This document shows, piece after piece, positions 55,959 to 62,185 of a DNA stretch of 64,000 bases. The translations under genes and the position numbers were made by a program. The notes below the pieces were generated by a model. The model was not told where the DNA came from. It did not search any database and saw nothing but the letters and a program-made list of their open reading frames with translations. The stretch's first letter is position 1. Each line of letters opens with the position of its first letter. Source of the stretch: Piscinibacter sp. (lineage in GTDB: Bacteria > Pseudomonadota > Gammaproteobacteria > Burkholderiales > Burkholderiaceae_C); contig JAGOAS010000005.1 of assembly GCA_017983795.1 (NCBI GenBank), positions 62,001 through 126,000 on the forward strand, read 5' to 3'.

Positions 55959-57071
55959 ATGAAACAAGTTGGGCGCTGGGCAGCCGTGGCGCTGGGCCTG
56001 TGTGTATCGCTCGCCGCGCAAGCTCAGATCCTGATCGGCCAGACCGCCGGCTTCAGCGGCGCGGTGGCCGCCGGCGTCAAGGAAACGACCGACGGCGCGA
56101 AGCTCTATCTCGACGCGATCAACGCGCAGGGCGGCGTCAACGGCCAGAAGATCGAACTGATCCAGATGGACGACAAGTTCGATCCCAAGCTCGCGGCCGA
56201 GAACGCCAAGGTGCTGATCACCGAGAAGAACGTGGCGGCGCTGTTCCTCGCGCGCGGCACGCCGACCACGCAGGCCATCATGCCGCTGCTCGAGCAGTAC
56301 AAGGTACCGCTGATCGGGCCGTCTTCCGGCGCGATGGTGCTGCACAAGCCGGTCAACCCCTGGGTGTTCAACGTGCGCGCCACCTACCAGCGCGAGGCCG
56401 AACGCGCGGTGCAGCACCTGAGCCTGATCGGCATCGAGCGCATCGGCGTCATCCACGTCGACGACAGCTTCGGCGGCGACTTGCTCGAGGGCGCCAAGAA
56501 GGGCTTCGCGGCGGTGGCCAAGAACCCGGTGTTCGTCGAGAAGTACGACCGCGCCAAGTGGGACTTCAGCAAGATCGCGCCGCTGGTGGCCAGCTCCGAC
56601 GTGCAGGCGGTGCTGTTCATGGGCTCGGGCAACGGGGTGGTCGACGGCGTCGCCGCCATCCGCAAGGCCGGCTCGCGCGCGCAGATCGTCACCTTCTCGA
56701 ACAACGCATCCGGCGGCTTCGTCAAGTCGCTCAAGGAGAACGCGCGCGGCGTGATCGTCACGCAGGTGTTCCCCTACGAGCGCTCGCTGGCCGCGCCGAT
56801 CGTGAAGGAGGCGCACGACTACGCCGTCGCCAAGGGCCTGGAGGGCGTGACGCCCGCCATGCTGGAAGGCTACGCCGCCGCCAAGGTGCTGGTGATCGCC
56901 CTCCGGCGCGCCGGGGCGAGCCCCTCGCGCCAGAAGATCCAGCAAGCGCTGGAGTCGATGAACAAGGTCGACCTCGGCGGGCTGGAACTCAGCTTCAGCC
57001 CGACCGACCACACCGGCCTGGAATTCGTCGACCTGTCCATCATCGGGCAGGACGGCAAGTTCCGTCGTTAG
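55959..57071 (+). CDS. Branched-chain amino acid-type ABC binding protein (orphan)
   Basis: The 370-aa protein has a signal peptide (WAAVALGLCVSLAAQAQ) and the LivJ-like type I periplasmic fold: ILIGQTAGFSGAVAAGVKETTDGAKLYLDAINAQGGVNGQKIELIQMDDKFDPKLAAENAKVLI, then FSNNASGGFVKSL. AGGAG precedes the ATG by 7 nt. No transporter genes are next to it. It converges with rlhA. The ligand is unknown; some such proteins serve sensory or other roles. Confidence 0.87.
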   Translation: MKQVGRWAAVALGLCVSLAAQAQILIGQTAGFSGAVAAGVKETTDGAKLYLDAINAQGGVNGQKIELIQMDDKFDPKLAAENAKVLITEKNVAALFLARGTPTTQAIMPLLEQYKVPLIGPSSGAMVLHKPVNPWVFNVRATYQREAERAVQHLSLIGIERIGVIHVDDSFGGDLLEGAKKGFAAVAKNPVFVEKYDRAKWDFSKIAPLVASSDVQAVLFMGSGNGVVDGVAAIRKAGSRAQIVTFSNNASGGFVKSLKENARGVIVTQVFPYERSLAAPIVKEAHDYAVAKGLEGVTPAMLEGYAAAKVLVIALRRAGASPSRQKIQQALESMNKVDLGGLELSFSPTDHTGLEFVDLSIIGQDGKFRR

Positions 57072-57080
57072 CCCAGGTCG

Positions 57081-59042
57081 CTACGCTGCCGGCCGCGTCC
57101 GGTAGAAGCGCACCGGCGCGGCGGCCGCCTCCCGGGCGGCGTCGCGCAGCACGTTCTTGCGCATGCGGCCGACCACGTGCATCTCGCAGGGCTTGCAGTC
57201 GAAGCGCAGCGTGAGCCGGTCGCTGCCGTGCAGCAGCGTCAGCGGTTCGGCGCGCAGCGTGCCCTGTACGCCGATCACGCCCTTGGCCTGCCTGGGGCAC
57301 AGGCTCAGGCTGTAGCGCACGCAGTGCTTGGTGATCATCAGGCTGACCTCGCCGAGCTCCTCGTGACTCTCGTAGGCGGCGGCGATGAGCTTCACGCCGT
57401 GCTTCGCATAGAAGGCCGCCGCCTTGCCGTTGTAGACATTGGCGAGGTAGCTCAGCGTGTCGTCCGGATACGGCGCCGGCGGCTGCACCGGCGCCGCGCG
57501 CGGCAGCCGCGCCAAGGCCGCGGCGCGCGCCGCTTCGAGTGACTCGATCGCCGCGCGGCGCAGGCCGTTGGCGACGGCGGCGGGGACGAACAGCGCGCGC
57601 TGCGGCAGCGTGATCGAGTGCGCCTCGAAGATCGTCGCGCCGAGTTTTCCGAGCTGCTCGCGCAAGCCCGCGTCCGCCCTGCCCGCATCGTGCGCCGGCT
57701 CGTGGGCGTGTGACGCCTCGGCGCGCGCGTGGTGGCCGTCCTCGTCGATGGCGTCGAGCGCGAAGCCGCCGGCCGTCACGCTCCACACCAGGTCGACGCC
57801 GATGCGCCGCTCGGCCGACTTCTTGGCCAGCAGCCGCTCCCAGGCCATGTCGCGGTTGCGGCTGATGGCGGTGCCGCGGCGCAGATCCTTCAGCGCCGCC
57901 ATCTCGGCGTTCGGCTCGACGCGCCACGCGCGCCCGCCCAGCGGCGTGGCCACGTTCACCGGCACGCCCTGCAGCTCGCCCTGCAGGTCGACCCAGGTGA
58001 GCGCGTCGCCGTTGTGCAGCGCCTCGGCAGCGTCGTCGAGCTCGACCTCGAAATGCTCGCGCGTCGCCTTGGTGACGTGGCCGAGCGCCAGGCCGGCGTG
58101 CTTGGGCGTATCGAAGGCGCCGATGTCGTCCTGCCGGCCGTTGACGAAATAGTCGGTGCCGCCGCGGTTGAAGTTGCGCGCCGGGTCGGGCGTGAAGGTA
58201 TAGCGGCAGCGGCCCGACGAGGCGCGCGCCAGCTCGGGCCGCTGCTCGAGCAGCGCGTCGAGCAGCTGCCGGTAGTGGGCCGTCACGTTCTTGACGGTGC
58301 CCATGTCCTTGTAGCGGCCTTCGATCTTGAAGCTGCGGATGCCGGCGTCGACCAGCGCGGCGAGGTTGGCGCTCTGGTCGTTGTCCTTCAGCGAGAGCAC
58401 GTGCTTGTCGTGCGCGACGATGCGGCCGGCCGCGTCGGTCACCGTGTAGGGCAGGCGGCACTCCTGCGAGCAGTTGCCGCGGTTCGCGCTGCGCCCGGTG
58501 TGGGCGTGGCTGATGAAACACTGGCCGCTGTAGGCCACGCACAGCGCGCCGTGCACGAAGAACTCCAGCGTGGCCTGCTGCACCTCGGCGGCGATGGCTT
58601 CGATCTGCGAGCGCGTCAGCTCGCGCGCCAGCACCATCTGCGAGAAGCCGGCGTCCTGCAGGAAGCGCGCCTTCTCGGGCGTGCGGATGTCGGCCTGCGT
58701 GCTGGCGTGCAGCTGCAGCGGCGGCAGCTCGAGCTCGAGCAGGCCCATGTCCTGCACGATCAGCGCGTCGATGCCGATGTTCCAGGCATCCCAGGCGAGG
58801 CGGCGTGCGCCTTCCAGCTCGTCGTCGCGCAGGATGGTGTTGAGGGTCAGGAAGATGCGCGCACCGTAGCGATGCGCGTGCTTCGCCAGCCGCTCCAGAT
58901 CGGCCAGCGCATTGCCCGCCTTGTCGCGCGCGCCGAAGGCCGGGCCACCGATGTACACCGCATCGGCGCCATGGTTGATCGCCTCGATGCCGATCTCGGC
59001 ATCACGGGCGGGGGCGAGCAGTTCGAGTTCGCGGCGCGGCAT
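57081..59042 (-). CDS. rlhA: U32 family 23S rRNA C2501 hydroxylase RlhA
   Basis: The 653-aa protein equals the length of E. coli RlhA (YdcP), which makes 5-hydroxycytidine at 23S position 2501. U32 features are ELLAPARDAEIGIEAINHGADAVYIGGPAFGARDKAGN and the Cys-rich region FVHGALCVAYSGQCFISHAHTGRSANRGNCSQECRLPY, with IRSFKIEGRYKDMGTVKNV. The C-terminal DUF3656-type half (about 400-653) ends with CKPCEMHV. Activity is inferred from the match in length and domains. Confidence 0.88.
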   Translation of the reverse strand: MPRRELELLAPARDAEIGIEAINHGADAVYIGGPAFGARDKAGNALADLERLAKHAHRYGARIFLTLNTILRDDELEGARRLAWDAWNIGIDALIVQDMGLLELELPPLQLHASTQADIRTPEKARFLQDAGFSQMVLARELTRSQIEAIAAEVQQATLEFFVHGALCVAYSGQCFISHAHTGRSANRGNCSQECRLPYTVTDAAGRIVAHDKHVLSLKDNDQSANLAALVDAGIRSFKIEGRYKDMGTVKNVTAHYRQLLDALLEQRPELARASSGRCRYTFTPDPARNFNRGGTDYFVNGRQDDIGAFDTPKHAGLALGHVTKATREHFEVELDDAAEALHNGDALTWVDLQGELQGVPVNVATPLGGRAWRVEPNAEMAALKDLRRGTAISRNRDMAWERLLAKKSAERRIGVDLVWSVTAGGFALDAIDEDGHHARAEASHAHEPAHDAGRADAGLREQLGKLGATIFEAHSITLPQRALFVPAAVANGLRRAAIESLEAARAAALARLPRAAPVQPPAPYPDDTLSYLANVYNGKAAAFYAKHGVKLIAAAYESHEELGEVSLMITKHCVRYSLSLCPRQAKGVIGVQGTLRAEPLTLLHGSDRLTLRFDCKPCEMHVVGRMRKNVLRDAAREAAAAPVRFYRTRPAA

Positions 59043-59312
59043 GACGAGGCGGATTGTCGGTCAGGCCCTCGTGTCACGAATGACTTCGCCCACGCGCAAC
59101 AAGGACGGGACGCCCCCGGCCACACCGGGGCGCCGACACGGCCAAGGTGAATCGGATGAACGGCGTGGCGCTGTGCGAATCAATGGCTTAAATGTCAAAT
59201 ATCAACATGCCAGCGTTTGCGCCTCGCGCCACGTCCTCCCTCCCGACCCTCACGCCGCGGCCCTGGCTGGCCGTGGCGGTTGGTCCTGCCGGGTCGCAAG
59301 CCCCCGACGACC

Positions 59313-60353
59313 TTGTCTCACCACATCCAGAGAGCCCCCTCGCGGCCGACGCGCGCCCACCGCGCGGATGCGGAGCCGCTGATCGTGCGCCACATCGCGC
59401 ACGAGGTATCGCGCCAGCACGGCGACGCCACGGCGCTGTGTCGCGGACTCGGCTTCAGCCCGGCTGACCTCGAGCGCGTCGACTTCCGCGTCTCCTACGC
59501 CCAGACCGGCCGCGTGATCGTGCGCGCCCAGCAGCTGCTGGGTGACCCCCATCTCGGCCTGCGCCTCGGCACCAGCTTCAGCCTCGTCTCCTGGGGGCTG
59601 TGCCTGGTCGGCATGATGGCCTCGCCCACCGCGCGCGAGGCACTCGACTTCGCGCTCGACTTCCTGCCCTCGACCGAACGCTTCCTGCGCCTGCAGCGCG
59701 ACGACGCCGAGGGCCAGCTCGCCGCCACCGCCGAGCCGATGCACGACGACGACGCCGAGGTCTCGCGCTTTCTCGTCGAGCATGCCTTCGCGGCGCTCAC
59801 GCGCGCCTGCCGCTTCGTGGTCGGCCCGTGGTACGGCCCCAAGCGCGTCGAGTTTCGCGCCGACGCCCCGGCGGACCCGCGCGGCCACGAGGAGGCGTTC
59901 GGCTGCCCGGTGCTGTTCGGCTACCGCGTCGACCGCCTGGTGTTCGACCCGATCGATCAACCGGTCGCCACCGCCGACGCGCTGGTCGCGCGGCTGTGCC
60001 GCCACCAGCTCGAACAGCGTGCCGGCGCCGGCGCGCCCTCCGAGCTGGAAGCGGTGATCGTGCGCGCGCTGCGCGCGGACCTGCGCTCGCCGCCGACGAT
60101 GGCGGCGATCGCCACCTCGATCAACGTCAGCGAGCGCACCCTGCGGCGCCGCCTCGTCGACGCCGATCTCTCCTACGCCGGCCTGCTCGACCAGGAGCGC
60201 ATGCGCCGCGCGCTCGGCCTGCTCGGCGCCAGCGAGGCGCCGATGGCGCGCGTCGCCGCGGAAGCCGGCTTCTCCGACGCGCGCAGCCTGCGCCGCGCGA
60301 TCAAGCGCTGGACCGGGCAGACGCCCTCGGCCCTGCGTCGCCATGGGGACTGA
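59313..60353 (+). CDS. AraC-family regulator
   Basis: The protein has an N-terminal domain of the arabinose-binding type (from about EPLIVRHIAHEVSRQHGD) and a C-terminal double helix-turn-helix: PTMAAIATSINVSERTLRRRLVDADLSYAGLLDQERMRRALGLL and AAEAGFSDARSLRRAIKRWTGQTPSALRR. The start is uncertain: TTG 59313 (347 codons), ATG 59217 and GTG 59385 are all in frame. It overlaps the kinase gene by 11 nt. The region 59043-59312 upstream holds only a possible promoter around TTAAATGTCAAAT. Confidence 0.85.
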   Translation: MSHHIQRAPSRPTRAHRADAEPLIVRHIAHEVSRQHGDATALCRGLGFSPADLERVDFRVSYAQTGRVIVRAQQLLGDPHLGLRLGTSFSLVSWGLCLVGMMASPTAREALDFALDFLPSTERFLRLQRDDAEGQLAATAEPMHDDDAEVSRFLVEHAFAALTRACRFVVGPWYGPKRVEFRADAPADPRGHEEAFGCPVLFGYRVDRLVFDPIDQPVATADALVARLCRHQLEQRAGAGAPSELEAVIVRALRADLRSPPTMAAIATSINVSERTLRRRLVDADLSYAGLLDQERMRRALGLLGASEAPMARVAAEAGFSDARSLRRAIKRWTGQTPSALRRHGD

Positions 60354-61917
60354 GCCGCAGGCCCGGTGGACGCAGCTGCACGGCGTGCTGCAGCAGGCCA
60401 GCGACGCGATCATCACGATCGACGTGCAGCAGCGCGTGGTGTTCTTCAACCGCGCCGCCGAGCAGGTATTCGGCGTGGCCGCGCACGAGGCGCTCGGCCA
60501 GCCGCTGGACCGCTTCATCCCGCAGCGCCAGCAGATGGCGCACCGGCTGCACGTCGACCGCTTCGGCCGCAGCGGCAAGACCGCGCGCCAGATGGGCCGG
60601 CTGCACGAGCTCGCCGGCCGGCGCGCCGACGGCGAGGTCTTCCCGATCGAAGCCTCGATCTCGCGCTCCGGCGCGGGCGAGGAGCAGCTGATGACGGTAC
60701 TGCTGCGCGACGTCGGCACGCTGCGCGAGGCCGAGGCGCAGCAGGCGGCCCAGGCGCGCGCGGAAGCCGCGCGCCGCGCGATGGCCGAGTTCATCGGCCG
60801 GCTCGGCCACGAGATGCGCACGCCGCTGAACGCCGTGCTCGGCTTCTCGCAGCTGCTGCAGACCGACGAGCACGAGCCGCTCGCGCCCGGGCAGCGGCGC
60901 CGCGTCGAGCAGATCCGCACGGCGGGCTGGCACCTGCTGCGCCTGCTGGCCGACGCCTCCGACCCCGCGGTGCTGGAAAGCGGCGCGCTGCGCCTGGAGC
61001 TGGCCAGCGTGGCGCCGCTGGCGGTGATCGACGAGGCGCTGGCCATCTGCGAAACCGCGGCGCGCGCCCGCGGCATCGCCGTGCACGTGCACGAGCGCGG
61101 CACACAGGCGCCGCTGCACGTGCAGTGCGACCCGCTGCGCCTGCGCCAGGTGCTCATCAACCTGCTGTCCAACGCCGTCAAGTACAACCGCGACGGCGGC
61201 GCGATCGACATCCACCTGCGCCGCGACGACGCCGGCGTGAGCATCGAGGTGGTCGACACCGGCATCGGCATGACGCCCGAGCAGCTCTCGCACCTCTACG
61301 AACCCTACAACCGCCTCGGCCGCGAGCGCGAGGTGGCCGAGGGCAGCGGCATCGGCCTGGTGCTGACGCGCCAGCTCGTCGAGCGCATGCACGGCCGCCT
61401 CGAGATCGACAGCGAGGCCGGGCGCGGCACGCAGGTGCGCGTCACCCTGCCGGCCGCCGAGGTGGCGCCGGGGCTGCCCGAGACCCCTCCGCCGCCGCCC
61501 GCGCCGGCACGCGGCGCGGACGACGAGGCGCTGCCGGGCGCCGTGGTGCTCTACGTCGAAGACAACCCGGTCAACGTGCTGCTGGTCGAGCAGCTGCTCG
61601 CGCGCTGGCCGCAGATCGGGCTGGTGCACGCGGAGGACGGCCACGCCGGACTGGAACTCGCGCGCCGCCTGCAGCCCGACCTCGTGCTGCTCGACATGCA
61701 CCTGCCCGACATGAGCGGCCTGCAGGTGCTGGCCGCGCTGCGCAGCGACCCCGCCACCGCATCGCTGGGCGTGGTGGCGCTGTCCGCCAGCGCCGAAGCC
61801 GACGACATGCAGCGCGCCCGCGAGGCCGGCGCGATCGAGTACTGGACCAAGCCGCTGGACATGCACGGCTTCCACGCCGACGTGGCGAGGGCGCTGGGGC
61901 GGCGGGTGGTGGCATAG
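60343..61917 (+). CDS. Cytoplasmic hybrid histidine kinase (PAS-HisKA-HATPase-REC)
   Basis: The 524-aa protein has no membrane segment. It begins with a PAS domain (SDAIITIDVQQRVVFFNRAAEQVFGVAAHEALG, residues about 15-110), HisKA with His156 in IGRLGHEMRTPLNA, HATPase_c (NLLSNAVKYN, DTGIGMTPEQ, GSGIGLVLTRQL), a Pro-rich linker and a receiver with Asp451 in LVLLDMHLPDM. No output domain follows. It starts within the AraC gene's end, so both are probably made from one message. Confidence 0.9.
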   Translation: MGTEPQARWTQLHGVLQQASDAIITIDVQQRVVFFNRAAEQVFGVAAHEALGQPLDRFIPQRQQMAHRLHVDRFGRSGKTARQMGRLHELAGRRADGEVFPIEASISRSGAGEEQLMTVLLRDVGTLREAEAQQAAQARAEAARRAMAEFIGRLGHEMRTPLNAVLGFSQLLQTDEHEPLAPGQRRRVEQIRTAGWHLLRLLADASDPAVLESGALRLELASVAPLAVIDEALAICETAARARGIAVHVHERGTQAPLHVQCDPLRLRQVLINLLSNAVKYNRDGGAIDIHLRRDDAGVSIEVVDTGIGMTPEQLSHLYEPYNRLGREREVAEGSGIGLVLTRQLVERMHGRLEIDSEAGRGTQVRVTLPAAEVAPGLPETPPPPPAPARGADDEALPGAVVLYVEDNPVNVLLVEQLLARWPQIGLVHAEDGHAGLELARRLQPDLVLLDMHLPDMSGLQVLAALRSDPATASLGVVALSASAEADDMQRAREAGAIEYWTKPLDMHGFHADVARALGRRVVA

Positions 61918-62062
61918 GTGGCGCAAGAGGCCCGTCACCGCTGCTTCTGCTGATCCAGGGCAGGGCGCGCCAGCGTCAAGAACTGCACGCTTCACGGCAG
62001 GCGTTGCGATTGACCCGGCATCGCACTTGTGCGAGCTTCGCCGAGAAGCCTGCGCGCCAATA

Positions 62063-62150
62063 GGAAAGCCCGGCACGAAGCCGGGCTTGGGTACGGATCC
62101 CTCGCGGGATCCTTATTGCAGCAACGGCTCTCACCCCGGATAGCTACAAC
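62063..62150 (-). ncRNA. tracrRNA: tracrRNA of a type II-C CRISPR-Cas9 system
   Basis: On the minus strand a 36-nt anti-repeat (62150 to 62115) starts GTTGTAGC and ends GAGAGCCGTTGCTGCAAT. A perfect 7-bp nexus hairpin, GGATCCC-GCGA-GGGATCC (62112-62095), follows. A 9-bp hairpin AAGCCCGGC-TTCGT-GCCGGGCTT (62088-62066) is near the 3' end. The GAG-ACCGTTGCTACAATAAGG core of the N. meningitidis tracrRNA is matched almost base for base by GAGAGCCGTTGCTGCAATAAGG. The 3' end is inferred; the tail after the hairpin (TCC) is a weak terminator, so it may run further, over two more small hairpins. Confidence 0.85.
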
Positions 62151-62156
62151 AAGACC

Positions 62157-62185
62157 ATTATGGGAGACCTCGGCATGACTGGCAA
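62157..62185 (-). promoter_or_regulatory. Predicted tracrRNA promoter
   Basis: On the minus strand, TTGCCA (62185-62180, 5 of 6 to TTGACA) stands 17 nt from CATAAT (62162-62157, 5 of 6 to TATAAT). This places the start at about 62150, exactly the first base of the anti-repeat. The promoter spans the cas9 ATG at 62175 on the other strand. Confidence 0.7.

Noticed and set aside
62066-62088. The GC-rich hairpin as a plus-strand terminator of the hybrid kinase
   Set aside because: On the plus strand it is followed by GGGTAC with no T tract. It fits better as the 3' hairpin of the minus-strand tracrRNA.
62115-62150. Reading the 36-nt GTTGTAGC...TGCAAT segment as a single CRISPR repeat or the end of an array
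   Set aside because: Only one copy is present. The attached nexus hairpin, the CAATAAGG core and the 3' hairpin fit a tracrRNA, with the segment as anti-repeat.
62160-62162. ATG at 62160 as the cas9 start
   Set aside because: No ribosome binding site precedes it, and GGGAG lies after it at the right distance for ATG 62175.
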